A program made the translations under genes and the position numbers. The notes beneath the pieces are model-generated. The model was not told the DNA's origin and did no database searches. It worked only from the letters and a program-made list of their open reading frames with translations. DNA of 64,000 bases from Monodelphis domestica (taxonomy: Eukaryota; Chordata; Mammalia; Didelphimorphia; Didelphidae): contig NC_077229.1 of assembly GCF_027887165.1 (NCBI RefSeq), positions 114,592,520-114,656,519 on the forward strand. The letters are read 5' to 3'. Shown piece after piece: positions 35,036 through 45,700 of this stretch (positions are counted from its first letter, which is position 1; each line of letters starts with the position of its first letter).

Positions 35036-35149
35036 ACTGGCCAATAGATCACTCTCTTAGGAAGAGTTGCATAGGGTCTGTAACTATCATTTAATTGATA
35101 TAAAGAATGCCTGGTAAGAAAATTTCTTTTCCTAGAACAGATACACTGT

Positions 35150-35270
35150 TTCCCCTGCAATTTAGAAGTCTTAGAGAATTGCCACGGGGAAAGAGAAATT
35201 AAATGACTTGCCCAGAGTTGTACAGTTACCATGTTTCAGAGGAGGGGCTTAATTCCAGGTTTTATTGAAC
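35150..35270 (-). mobile_element. MIR-like SINE fragment
   Basis: 'aaatgacttgcccagagttg' and the following worn head. Confidence 0.5.
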
Positions 35271-35589
35271 AGTATTAATCAATGAAAATTTCCTTAAGGG
35301 AGAAGGATAATTTATGGATTACCTCAAAATGTCAATAATTTCCAAACTGTGAGTATCTGGAGTTATAGACCTACAAAGCATATCACAATAACATTTTGAA
35401 TTACTATCATATTATTGCACACATTTTACAGATGGCAAAAAAGACCTATATCAAATGTTTGGCTATAGCTGTTATTGCCACTGCTAATTTTCAGAGGTGG
35501 GGATCTATACCAGCCTTCTCCAGACTTAATGTTCTTTCTATTACAACCACACTACCTCTATCAATAAATTATTTATTTTCCAGAGTGGG
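35271..35589. other. Unassigned sequence
   Basis: Possible SINE scrap at 35410-35440; otherwise nothing recognised. Confidence 0.35.
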
Positions 35590-35698
35590 TAGCAAATCTC
35601 TCAGGAAAAAATAAAGGACTAAATATCAGATGGGGATTACATCTTTTCCAAAAGGCAAACTAAGATTTAAGTATGTGAAATTGACCTAAAAAAATAAT
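35590..35698 (+). repeat. 109-bp duplication, donor-like copy
   Basis: Identical, base for base, to 36422-36530 (offset 832). Starts TAGCAAATCTCTCAGG and ends CCTAAAAAAATAAT. No family recognised, and its surroundings show no TSD here, so this copy is the likely source. Confidence 0.93.
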
Positions 35699-36079
35699 TT
35701 GAAGTCTCCTCCACTCTTTGGTAAGTTGCTTTAAGATAATTCCTTTCCATTGACAATTTTCACTAGGTTGGGAATGTCTAGAGCTTGTATTTCTAAATTT
35801 TTATTTCGTATTCTCTCTCTTCCAGTTTTCTTCATTTTCCTTTGTTCTTCATCTCAAATGAATTTAGAGAGGGTCTTTATTATCAGTTGGGAATTACTTC
35901 TCTTGTCAACAAGGCATTTTGACTTAAAAAGTCATTTCTCCAAGTGAAATTCATGGTATATTATGATATTAGAAACTTTCTGGATGTTCCTCTATTCTAC
36001 TGCAATTCCAACAAGAGTTACAAGCCTCCTTACATTTTTGCTGCCACCTACAGCAGTCAGATTCTAATTCAATTTCCTA
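35699..36079. other. Unassigned sequence
   Basis: Nothing recognised. Confidence 0.4.
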
Positions 36080-36355
36080 CTTCAGTGCTTCAAAGCAGGA
36101 TGGACCCCACACCTGGAATGCACTCTGTACTGTCTCATAAGATCCCTAACTTCCTTCAAGTTATAGTTCATATACCATCTCCTAAAGAAAGAATGGATTC
36201 ACCTCTCTAATTGCTTTTTCTATTTTTCACTTCCTCAAATTATCAGTTATATAATTATCTGTTACTATGTTATAACACACTAGTAAAATTTATGATCTTG
36301 AAGACAGGGCTTTTTTTTTTGATTGGTTTGTCTTTGTAATCTCATCCACTAGTCT
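36080..36355 (+). mobile_element. L2 LINE 3' end
   Basis: 'ccacacctggaatgcactct', 'agttatagttcatataccat', 'gaagacagggct' in L2 UTR order. It ends at an AT-rich microsatellite. Confidence 0.6.
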
Positions 36356-36360
36356 ATTGC

Positions 36361-36420
36361 TTTATATATATATATGTATATATATATAATACTTAATTAT
36401 TTTTATTAATAATTATATAA
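36361..36420. repeat. AT-rich low-complexity block
   Basis: TATATATATATGTATATAT followed by AATTATTTTTATTAATAATTATATAA; this is the target of the 109-bp insertion. Confidence 0.85.
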
Positions 36421-36421
36421 T

Positions 36422-36530
36422 TAGCAAATCTCTCAGGAAAAAATAAAGGACTAAATATCAGATGGGGATTACATCTTTTCCAAAAGGCAAACTAAGATTT
36501 AAGTATGTGAAATTGACCTAAAAAAATAAT
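36422..36530 (+). repeat. 109-bp duplication, inserted copy with flanking direct repeats
   Basis: Identical to 35590-35698. It is bordered by AATTATATAATT at 36411-36422 and 36531-36542, a perfect 12-bp direct repeat that looks like a TSD (1 base shared with the copy). The tail CTAAAAAAATAAT is only weakly poly(A)-like. Confidence 0.9.
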
Positions 36531-36594
36531 AATTATATAATTAATTATATGCTCATTTCATCGGACTGTGACCTTTACCAAAATGGATAAACAG

Positions 36595-36665
36595 AGGTTT
36601 CCTTCTCATTGGAGATCTTCAAGCAAAGGTTGAATGATCATTTTTCTAGTACATGGTAGAAGAGA
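36595..36665 (+). mobile_element. CR1/L3 LINE 3' fragment
   Basis: 'cattggagatcttcaagcaa' and 'aggttgaatgatcat' are the conserved 3' words of CR1/L3. Confidence 0.6.
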
Positions 36666-36679
36666 TTTTTGTTGAAGAT

Positions 36680-36930
36680 AGCTTGGTGATACAGTGGAGA
36701 AATTAATGGACATGTAGTCAGGAAGACTTGAGTTGAAATCCAGCCTAAGACACTTATTAACTGGGTGACCTTGGGCAAATTATCTAAATTCTATCTGCTT
36801 CAGTTCTCTCAACTATAAAATGGGGATAATAATAACACCTACTTCCAGGTCGTTGTAAAGCTCAAATGAGATAATAGACATAAAGCACTTTTCCATCTTT
36901 AAGGAGCTCTATAAATGATAACTGTTGTTG
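36680..36930 (+). mobile_element. MIR/THER-like SINE
   Basis: 'agtcaggaagacttgagttg', 'actgggtgaccttgggcaaa', 'ctataaaatggggataataa', 'tgagataatagacataaagc' in sense order. Confidence 0.75.
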
Positions 36931-36944
36931 TTCAAGTAACAACA

Positions 36945-37220
36945 ATACAACCAACATTAATATAGCTCTTTGAGATTTGTAAACTGTTTTACATGCAATC
37001 TTATTGTATCCTCACAACAACCTCATTATGTCAGTGTTATTAATATAATATGAGATAACAAAGCATTTTGAAAGCCTTAAAAAGTGCTAAAAATGCTAGC
37101 TATCATTATGCCCATTCTATAATTGAAAAACTGAGATTAGTTAAATGACATGCCCAGGATCACTCAATCTGAAACTATCTGTAGCAGAATTTGAACTCCA
37201 ATCTTTTGGGGACTTCATCT
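36945..37220 (-). mobile_element. MIR-like SINE, antisense
   Basis: 'ttgtatcctcacaacaacct', 'aactgagattagttaaatga', 'gcccaggatcactcaatctg', ending in the tRNA-like head. Confidence 0.65.
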
Positions 37221-37239
37221 ATGGTGATTTCTCCATTGT

Positions 37240-38281
37240 GGTTGGACTTCAACCCTCATATTCCATCCTAGCTTTATTTCCTACTGAAAGCTTGGACCTC
37301 CTATACCTGGTTTGTAAATAATTGGCTTTGTTGTATTGATTCAGGTACAATTTTAATCTCTTTAATTGTTCTCACTATGGAATATTGAAAGGTAGGGCCA
37401 CTAGCCTGGGTTCAAGGATCAGGGATTATAATTTTAAGCTGCCTCTGCCCTATGGATGTTTTTTCTTGCTTTAGGGTTAGGGTAAATTCAACTAATTTCT
37501 ACATTTATTTTCTGCCCTGCAACTACTGAGGTTGTCTTCTAATGCCCAGCACCCCTCTCTTCTCTGCCTTCCTTGATATCTTTTAATTGAATGGCAAACC
37601 TATAAAATATAGCTTAAAAATCAAACTTAACCCCTTCTAATTTCTGGTTCCTTCTTTGGAACCTCCCATTTAGTGCTATAGTCATTTAATTGTTTGCCTA
37701 TCTCTCCTAACTCAGACTCACTCTATTGCAGATTAGTGCATCTCTATATTAACTTAATAATTTACTTTCTGTTGGGTCTTTTTAAAAATAACATTTTTAA
37801 AACTGCAAATCTTTCTGCTTCAAAATCATATTTCACCATTTCTAATTGGGCTGCTTGGTCTGGCTTCCCTATCTATAAATGGGCAAACTCATTAATTTGT
37901 ATTTCCAATTCCGTTATCTCCCCCCCACCCACCTTTTATCCCACTGTTTCTCTTCCCTCAAAAGCAAGTGCATTTTTCTCAATGTGGGGATTGTAATCCT
38001 TTCCTATTCAGATATGCTATGCAGAGTGCCAAAGGTGTACCAGCTTCCTTTTATGGTCCATTGGCATAATGTTCTCTGTAAAATGTGGGCATATTTCGCA
38101 CCTGATCTGCGGTGCCATAAGGTATGAAACTGACAAGCAGGGCTCACCTTTTTTTTTCATTTTTACTGGTTTTGTCTCTTGCTTGGGCACAATTTTAGCT
38201 CATCCTCCCTATAGATTTAGAAATGTTTTTTCTTTAATTTATCTAAGTACTCAACTGCTCCTGCCATATTTTTATAGATAG
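37240..38281 (-). other. Coding-like but decayed stretch, origin unknown
   Basis: On the minus strand several open stretches joined by frameshifts have charged, helix-like make-up; one reads QAAQLEMVKYDFEAER (in 37750-37870) and another CEICPHF (near 38085). The plus-strand frames 37694-38281 overlap each other and are Ser/Leu/Phe-rich, as reverse complements of such sequence would be. It could be a decayed ERV or LINE protein region. I recognise no family. Confidence 0.25.
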
Positions 38282-38284
38282 ATC

Positions 38285-38420
38285 TAAACTAGGGGTTCTC
38301 AACCAGGGTCTGAAGGATGTTAGTTGTTTTTGCCAGGGTCACTTTTTCTCATTTGAAACAAAAACCAAACAAAATAATTTTAAATTAAAAAAAAAGAAAA
38401 TAACCAATTCTATCTAGGGA
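38285..38420. mobile_element. Possible hAT-type terminus
   Basis: 'ctaggggttctcaaccaggg' resembles a hAT terminal repeat (CAGNGGTTCTCAA); the opposite end is not found. Confidence 0.3.
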
Positions 38421-39214
38421 GGGCCCTTGGACTTCTGGGAATTCACAAAATACTGCAAAATTTCAAAGAAGAGTCAGAGGTGGGCAGATGAAAGCTTGCT
38501 TTCCACTGCCATACTCCACTGCCATACTCTACCCCTAAGGAGAAATGGGAGAATAAAACTTCTGGCTGCTGGAAAGTCTATGTTAGTGGGGAGGGGAAGG
38601 AGATCAGAAGGAAGGAGAAATGCAGGGGGAGGAGGGAATGGAATGGAGAGGGGGAGTTTGATATAGAGTTTAGGAGACCTGTGATCTTTAAGACCAAGCT
38701 CTCTATTTCAACATTTAGTTAACTACCTTCTGTTATACCTTTTGTATGACAAGCTCCACACCATAGTAGAGGAACAAGGTGACACTCATTTACTTGTAAG
38801 GGATAAGTTAGTTTTAAATCAGGAGGTCCAATCCTGTTCTTAACAAACAAAGCTACCTCTTCATTGTCAACACACCTCTACCTACTTTTTCTAAGACCCC
38901 CTTTTTTCTGGCATGATCTGATAGAGGTTTGGTGAATTTTTATGCCCCCTCTCCCAAATGTCTAGAATATTATAAGGTGTCAATTAAGAATTATATTTTT
39001 TAAAGTAGGAAGATAGTTTTCCTCTAATGTAAGTGCCTATCTACATCCATCATTTGGGGTATCGTTTTCTAGAAGTCAAGGTCATACAAGTGGCATCAGG
39101 GCTATGCTTTGGGTGTCACATGCATTCTTGAAGGTTTTGCTCTGATATCTGCCTGAGATCATATTCCTGTCAGTTTGCAGTCCCAACAAGACAGAGGACA
39201 AGTGCTATGGAACA
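38421..39214. other. Unassigned sequence with purine-rich block
   Basis: 38575-38660 is GGGAGG/GGAAGG-rich. No gene or family recognised. Confidence 0.4.
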
Positions 39215-39355
39215 AGAGTTTATCATCCCTAGAAGTGTTTGAGTGGAATTTGAAAGACAATTCATTGAGGATGCCATAGATAAAATTCACTCTTCTGTGA
39301 GGGGTTTGGACTAGGTGAGTTGTAAGGTTCCTTTCCATGCTGATTCTATGGTCCT
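39215..39355 (+). mobile_element. CR1/L3 LINE 3' fragment
   Basis: 'gaggggtttggactaggtga', 'ggttcctttccatgctgatt' are the terminal CR1/L3 words. Confidence 0.6.
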
Positions 39356-39839
39356 TAAGGTCAAACCCTTGTTGAATTTGTTCCCCAACCTAATGAAGTT
39401 AGTCTTCTACATTTGAGCTATACTAGACCAATAGTCACCAGGTCCATTTTAAGAGCACTGATGCTCAAGGGATATGACCAATTGAAGTCAATAGGATCTT
39501 TCCTACTTTCAACAGAAAATAGATTCTGAAATTTAGTCACTCCAGTAAGGGGTTTCTCCTATGTTCTAGAGCATTACATTTTGTCCAGATCATTTGATTC
39601 TGGTCCAGAATACTATTTGTAAACCAAATATTCAATTTGTAAGCCAAAGTACAATATTTTATTATTAGTTATCATTATCTAATCGATGGACTCACCTCTT
39701 CTCAGATGTAGGGGAAAAGCTTTTTGTTATCTTGCCATGACACCTAAAACATGAACCAATTGTTAAGAAACAGAAAGTCTCAGATGGTATATGATTAAGT
39801 CAGTCTCTCTCTCTGTCTACTGTTCCCCCATTAAACAAG
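39356..39839. other. Unassigned sequence
   Basis: Nothing recognised. Confidence 0.4.
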
Positions 39840-40330
39840 AAACTCTTTCATTCTAGAATTCATAGCCCTACACAACCTGACTCCCTTTAAACTTTTCAGC
39901 CTGATCTTAATACTATTCCTCTTCATGTTTTATTTTTTTATACTTAATAAAATAATAGACTTTTATTCCCAATTTTTGTTTTGACCTTTTCCATCTTTGT
40001 GCCTTTATTCATTTTATTCTCTTCTTATATGGAATAAACTTACTCTACTTCCATTGTTGAAATACTTCTTTTCTTTCAGATTACAGATCAGATATCACAT
40101 CTTCAAGGAATTCTCCCATCTATCCTCCCAACAGCTAGGTAACATCTTCCCCTCCTTGAATTTACTTTTTTTGAATATATATTTCATACTTACCTCCAAC
40201 TTCCTTGTATCATCAAGATTTGTGCTATTTCCCTTCCACTTAGAATGTCAGTTCTTTGAGAGTATTGCCAGTTTTGTACTCCAATTACCTATCACAGGGC
40301 TTTTTACAGAATTCAATTCTGCAAGAATTC
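39840..40330 (+). mobile_element. L2 LINE 3' end
   Basis: 'catagccctacacaacctga', 'gatcagatatcacatcttca', 'ttagaatgtcagttctttga' in L2 order. The open frame 39997-40347 lies within it and is chance. Confidence 0.65.
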
Positions 40331-40654
40331 CTAGTTTCATTAAGTGAAATTTCCTTATTGGACATAGACTGAAAACATCTTATAACTTGGTATGCCATCT
40401 TGAAGAGTAGATTTATATTAAGGCCAATTTGGTAATTAGTCTCTTTGAAACTAAATAGATTAGTTCATGGATGAAAGACATTGCTATACCTATACTATAA
40501 ATCTATCCAGCTTGGTAGAGTCTTCCAAAGATTGCTTTCCACTGGTATCCTTCAAGGAATAGGATTATATGGAGGTAAAAAAGAAAAAAAAGTTTCACAT
40601 ACTTCAAAATATTATAACAACCCTTTTCAGAGTAGCACAGGACTGGAAAAAATA
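40331..40654. other. Unassigned sequence
   Basis: No gene; a short A-rich run near 40580. Confidence 0.4.
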
Positions 40655-40920
40655 GATACTACTATGAAGATAGGTGATGCAATGGATAGTGTACTGGGCC
40701 TGGAGTCAGGAAGGCCTGAGTTAAAATCCAGTTGCAAACACTTACTACCTATGTGACACTGGGAAAGTCATTTAACCTTGGTTTGCCTTAATCCACTGGA
40801 AAAGGGAAATGGTGAACGACTCCACAATCTTTGCCAAGAAAACTCTATGGGCAGTATTGGCATGTTATGGGTCCACAGGGCAACTACGAGTCAGCTGTGA
40901 CTGAATAATAACAACTGTGT
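40655..40920 (+). mobile_element. MAR1-like tRNA SINE
   Basis: Complete order of a MAR1-type SINE: 'gcaatggatagtgtactggg', 'ctatgtgacactgggaaagt', 'ctttgccaagaaaactctat', ending in GACTGAATAATAACAAC. Confidence 0.85.
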
Positions 40921-40924
40921 TATA

Positions 40925-41275
40925 AGACATGGCCAAAAAACTTTTAAAGAAACATGTAAAGAATTGAATAAATAGTTACAGAGTGAAGTAAATGGAACCA
41001 AGAGAACAATTAATACAATAACAATATCATAAAGACAAAAACTTCCAAGACTTAAGACCTCTGATAAATATAAAAACCAACAATAATTTCAGGGAAAAAA
41101 TGATCATGCATACCCCTCACCTCTCAACAGAGAGGTGATGGAATCAGTATGAGGAAGCAGATATATTTTTGGATATGACAAATGCATCAATTTGTTATAC
41201 TTTACTATGCATATATGTATAAGGGCTTTTTAATGGAGGGGGTCAAACTTTAAAAATTTTAAAAGAGAAATGCTA
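40925..41275 (+). mobile_element. Old L1 3' end
   Basis: 'gtgaagtaaatggaaccaag', 'cagagaggtgatggaatcag', 'ttatactttactatgcatat' are in the order of the older marsupial L1 3' region. Confidence 0.6.
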
Positions 41276-41370
41276 ATTATATATATGTATATACATATAT
41301 ATTAGAGAAAGAGAGAATGAGAGAGAGAGAGAGGGAGAGAGGGACAGAGAGAGACAGAGAGACAGAGAGA
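41275..41370. repeat. (TA)n then (GA)n microsatellite
   Basis: ATATATGTATATACATATAT followed by GAGAGA/GACAGA units. Confidence 0.95.
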
Positions 41371-41374
41371 AGTA

Positions 41375-41800
41375 TAGGAAGAGTGATATGAATTGATGTA
41401 AAGTGAGGTAAGGTGTTGCTAGGTAGTACAGTGGATAGAATGCTGTGCCTGGAAAAAGAAGGAAATGAGTTGAGTTCGAATCCAGTCTTAGGTACTTACT
41501 AGCTGTGTGACTCTGGGAAAGTCACTTAACCCTATTTGCCACAGTTTCCCTATCTGTAAAATGAACTTGAGAAGATCTGGCAAACTATTTCAGCATCTCT
41601 TCATGAAGTTGGAAACAACTAATAAACAAACAACAACAAAGTGATGTAAACAGATCTAGCAAAGCAACATACACATTGGCTAGAATAATGTAAATGAAAA
41701 ACAAGAAAAACATGAAAACTGAATTTTCTTTAATTATAATGACCAAAGTAGGCCCAAGAGAAGAGATATAAAACATCTCCTTTTTTTGACAGGGGGCATT
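41375..41800 (+). mobile_element. Old L1 3' fragment split by a MAR1-like SINE
   Basis: L1-like words flank the SINE: 'atgaattgatgtaaagtgag' on the left and 'gatgtaaacagatctagcaa', 'aatgtaaatgaaaaacaaga' on the right. The shared TGATGTAAA at both edges is the likely TSD. The SINE (about 41405-41640) has 'agtggatagaatgctgtgcc', 'tagctgtgtgactctgggaa' and ends in an ACAACAAC tail. Confidence 0.7.
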
Positions 41801-42085
41801 CTGGGGAATTGAGCTTATTAAGTTAATTAAAAATTTAACATACTGATGTACTTTATTTATATATATTTTAAAAATTATCTATCTTATTCTTTATTATAAT
41901 AATGGCTCTCTAAATTGAAGAGAAATGAAAAAGATATATTCACAAATGTAGGAGATATAAAAACATAAAATTATTTTAAGGTAAGACAAAAAGAGAAGTC
42001 ATTTCCACACAATTGGAAGATTTAAATATATTAGTGCTTAATAAGTATTTATTAAATTAATGTATTAATTAATATCATCAATTAA
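41801..42085. other. Unassigned AT-rich sequence
   Basis: Only a scrap 'gcttaataagtatttattaa' (42038-42057) resembles an L2 end. Confidence 0.4.
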
Positions 42086-42089
42086 ATTA

Positions 42090-42360
42090 TGTTTCCTTGG
42101 TAGTTTTTTGTTGTTGTTCAATTGTTTTCCAGTTATGTTTGTCTCTTTGTGACCTTGTATGGAATTTTCTTGGCAAAGATACTGGAGTTGTTTGCCATTT
42201 CCTTTTTAATTTCATTTTACAGATGAGGAAACTGAGGCAAACAAGGTTAAATGGCTTGTTGGGGGTCACACAGCTAGTAAATGTCTGAGAACAGATTTGA
42301 ACTCAGAAAGATGTGTCTTCCTGACTCCAAGACCAACACTATTGTACCACATAGCTTCTT
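42090..42360 (-). mobile_element. MAR1-like tRNA SINE, antisense
   Basis: 'gttgttgttcaattgttttc', 'ttttcttggcaaagatactg', 'gatgaggaaactgaggcaaa', 'gggtcacacagctagtaaat', 'gaccaacactattgtaccac' in order. The short frames on both strands are by-products. Confidence 0.88.
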
Positions 42361-42714
42361 CAAGTTTATGATTAGTCTATTAATCTTTTGCAAAGGTCCT
42401 TCTTTCTCTTCAAATGACCAGTCTACATTCCACTTTCAGGTGAGTGCATCATCTCTACTTCTCTACCCCAGTTTCAGTGCTAGCAAGTAGATAAAGAGTG
42501 AGAAACCTGGACACACAGTCGCGGAGCTCCCAAAATTGAGAAATCATGGTAAGAGAATGGAAAGGAACTATGTGACCCTACTACTACAGCTTGGTAATAA
42601 ATCAGATATGCCATCATCTATCTGTTTCTCATGGCCAGTGGTACAATACAGTTGAATTAAAAGATCCATCTATTAAGACAATTTTTAGATATTTTCCTGA
42701 CTCCTATGATAATT
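42361..42714. other. Unassigned sequence
   Basis: Nothing recognised. Confidence 0.4.
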
Positions 42715-43035
42715 ACGGGGATAAAATGAAGAAGTCCAATCAGACACCTACTTTGTGTGTAAGGCATGATGCTATGTGCTGGGAATACAAAGATAAAATG
42801 AAGAAAACAATCTCTAACCTCAAAGGAAATGTATTCCACTATAATTTGTTCACAGATAAGCACATATGTAATCATCTAAGGGGCGGGGGAAGAAGAGTAA
42901 TAATTATTTTATGTGTTAGGCATACAAAGTCAAGAAAAGGAATAGATTCTACCCTCAAGGAACATATATTCTTCTGTATCTATTTGAAGAAAAGCATAAG
43001 TGTGATCATTTTAAAAGGACAAGGAGAACACTAAC
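42715..43035 (-). mobile_element. Two successive L2 3' ends, antisense
   Basis: 42735-42860 ('atgctatgtgctgggaatac', 'aacctcaaaggaaatgtatt') and 42905-43010 ('gtgttaggcatacaaagtca', 'ctaccctcaaggaacatata') repeat the same block order. The 147-codon frame 42591-43034 crosses both and is not a gene. Confidence 0.6.
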
Positions 43036-43084
43036 AATGAAGTAAATAAAAAAAAGCTTCTAAAGTGAGAATTGAAGAATGCTT

Positions 43085-43330
43085 TGGTAGCTAGGTCATG
43101 ATATAGTGCTTGGAATCAGGAAGATGTCTTTTCTGAGTTCAAATCTTCCCTAGACACTTATTATTTGTGTGAGCCTGGGCAACTTATTTAATACTGTTTG
43201 CCTCAGTTTCCTCATCTATAAAATGAGCTAGAGAAAGAAATGTCAAACCACTCCAGTATCTTTGCCAAGAAAATCCCAAATAGGGTCATGTAGTATTGGA
43301 CACAGCTGAAATGAGTCAACAACAATAAGG
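43085..43330 (+). mobile_element. MAR1-like tRNA SINE
   Basis: 'cttggaatcaggaagatgtc', 'gcctcagtttcctcatctat', 'caaaccactccagtatcttt', 'tagtattggacacagctgaa' and a CAACAACAA tail. Confidence 0.88.
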
Positions 43331-43437
43331 GATTCTAAGAGACAGAAGGAGAATTGAGGATTTTGCAGGTTGTGAGTGGAGCAGTGATGACTTCAGAATT
43401 CCTGTGTTCATAGATCTAGGATTAGAATAAACTTCAG

Positions 43438-43605
43438 GGGGCAACTAAGAGGCTCAGTGAATGAGTGCAACACTTGAAGATGGGAGGTCTTAGATTCAAA
43501 TCTGATCTCAGATACTTCTTAGCTTTGTGACCCTGGGCAAGTCCCTTACTACCCCATAATACCTAGTATTGATTCCAAGATAGAAAGTAAGTGTCATTTT
43601 AAAAA
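43438..43605 (+). mobile_element. WSINE-like tRNA SINE
   Basis: 'ggcaactaagaggctcagtg', 'agctttgtgaccctgggcaa', 'tattgattccaagatagaaa', tail TTTTAAAAAAG. Confidence 0.82.
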
Positions 43606-43614
43606 AGAAGAAAG

Positions 43615-43990
43615 ATTCCAAGAGCTATTTAGTCCAACCCCCTCATTTTTAAGATGAGGAAAAAAATACCTAGAGTGATTAAATGATTCACCCAAGGTCC
43701 CACACATAGTTAGTAAGCCTCATAAATAGTATCTGAATTCAAGATCTCTGACACCAGAATCAGCATTCTTTCCATTAAACTAGAAAGTCAAGCAAGTCAA
43801 TTTGGTAGAGTACATGAATGGGGACTGATGTACAGTAAGTCTGGAAAGAGAGTCAAATTGTGGAAACTTTTAAATACCAAGCAGAATAAGTTTGTAGTTT
43901 TACCCAGAGCAACAGGGAGACAATGAAGTTCCTTGAGCAGAATAATAACACCAACAGACTTGTGCTCTAGAAAAGCTGTTATATTAAAAT
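43615..43990 (-). mobile_element. MIR-like SINE and L2 fragment, antisense
   Basis: 43615-43790: 'ccccctcatttttaagatga', 'aaggtcccacacatagttag'. 43800-43990: 'tggaaacttttaaataccaa', 'gagcagaataataacaccaa' fit antisense L2. Confidence 0.55.
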
Positions 43991-44000
43991 GCTTTCTGAC

Positions 44001-44127
44001 ATGTTAAACCCAGTGGAATTGTGCATCATATATAGGAGGGGGTGGGACAGAGGGGAGGGAAGGATCATGAGTCTTGTAAACATGGAAAATTATTCTAAAT
44101 CATCTAATTAAATAAAATAAAAAAATT
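44001..44127 (+). mobile_element. L1 3'-UTR tail, 127 bp, with perfect TSD
   Basis: Starts ATGTTAAACCCAGTGGAATT and runs through a GGGGTGGGACAG block to an AATAAAATAAAAAAATT tail: the extreme 3' end of L1 only. It is flanked by AAATGCTTTCTGAC at 43987-44000 and 44128-44141, 14 bp identical. Its first base lies within one or two bases of the start of the nested insert at 14451. Confidence 0.9.
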
Positions 44128-44264
44128 AAATGCTTTCTGACCATACAGGCAATATAATTTATAAATAGGTATTGTTCTGTTGAACAAATATTTATTGTTT
44201 TTATTATTCAATCCCATTTAGTTCTGGAAAATAAAGATTTAATTCAATTAAAAAGCTCTTTGTT

Positions 44265-44740
44265 AAGAGGCTGCTGGGTCCAGAACACTGTGCCAGGCAT
44301 TGGGGGAGATACAAAGAAGAGTTAAAGATAAATCCCCATCCTCATGAGCCTTACTCTCAGGGGGAGAAGACACAGACATATATAGCTGCACTACAAAGAG
44401 TATATGTTAAGCCCATTAGAGAGTTACAAAGTAATCTGTGAGCTTCCAAAGATGAAGGAAGATTGTTACAGATGAGAGAATAGGATAGAATTCCCAGAAG
44501 AGGTGATGGGTAAGTTGGGTTTTAAATAATGCATTGGTAGGAATTTAACAGATGAAAAGAAGAAGAGATTTTCCCAGCATGATGAGCAGTGACAGTAAAA
44601 AGGCAGAGACAAGAGATAACAGAGTTTGTTTCAGAGAAAGAATAATCTGATTTAGCCAAAACATGAAGGGCATAGTTTGAAATATAGAGAAAGATGGTCC
44701 TTACCCTGAAGGAGCTTACAATTTAACAAGACATTGAAAG
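44265..44740 (-). mobile_element. L2 LINE fragments, antisense
   Basis: 'ctgtgccaggcattggggga', 'ctcatgagccttactctcag', then 'gaaggagcttacaatttaac' near 44709: L2 3' end words in antisense, possibly from two copies. Confidence 0.6.
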
Positions 44741-44984
44741 GAGGAAGGGAAAAAAATTGCCAGACAATGAAGTCCAGAGTAGTGTAGTGCCATGGCAAAT
44801 GATAAAGGGATAATTAACTTGGACACTTTTCTTAAAAGGATATGGGAGGATCCCTTCATTTTCCTCTAAGAGCTCTTTCCAATCAGAGAGGGAAATAGGT
44901 CTCAAGGGTAGGCAATACTGGTGATGAAAGTTCCAGATTTGATGTGAAAAGAGATACAAAGCACTTTCCACACAAAAACTTTAT

Positions 44985-45100
44985 TAGGCAGGTAACACAT
45001 GTGTTATTGTTACCATTATATAGAAGAAGAAACTGAGGCTCAGAGAAACTATATAACATATCCATGGTCATATAACATGCTATGGCTAGCCCAAGGTAGT
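44985..45100 (-). mobile_element. MIR-like SINE fragment
   Basis: 'agaagaaactgaggctcaga' followed by worn core. Confidence 0.55.
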
Positions 45101-45254
45101 GAAGTAGAAGGCTTAGTGATGGATGTTTTGTGGTAGGTAAAGAAAAAATGGTTTCTACCTTCCTTAAAAAATGTGATGAATCAGCAAGGCATATAAATTA
45201 CTATGAGAATTCAGAGAAGGAAGAGCTTACCACCAGTTCAGAAGATAAAAGGAA

Positions 45255-45700
45255 GCCTTTTACCTTTTCTTTTAGATAACCTTCCATTTCTGCAGCATAT
45301 ATCTTATATGTATAATTTTTTACATGTCATTTCCCCCACAAGAATGTGAGCTCTTTGAGGGTAGGCTCTATGTTTTTGCCTTTTTATACTCTTGATGCTT
45401 GCTTGGCACAATCCCTGGAACATAGAAAGCACTTAATTAATGCTTATTGACAGGTGCATAGTAAGTGCCTATTGACTGACAGACTTTCTGGAGGAAGCAA
45501 TGTTTGAGCTGGACCTTAAAAGATGCATAGCATTTTAAAAGGACAGGATGTGTTAAGGGAAGACATTTTAAGAAGGAAAGCATGTACAAAGTCACAGAGA
45601 ATAGGAAACTTAGAGGATTACTCAGGGATGGGTTGGTTGAGCCTTCATGTTTGGTCAATGCTTAGGATATATGAAAGAAGCTAATGGGAAATAAAACTGG
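45255..45700. mobile_element. L2 3' ends, sense then antisense
   Basis: 45255-45460 is sense ('agaatgtgagctctttgagg', 'gcttggcacaatccctggaa', 'aatgcttattgac'). 45480-45700 fits antisense L2 ('gcatgtacaaagtcacagag'). Confidence 0.6.

Noticed and set aside
42591..43034. 147-codon plus-strand frame
   Set aside because: It runs across two antisense L2 ends, overlaps a minus frame and has no domain; the repeat content explains it.
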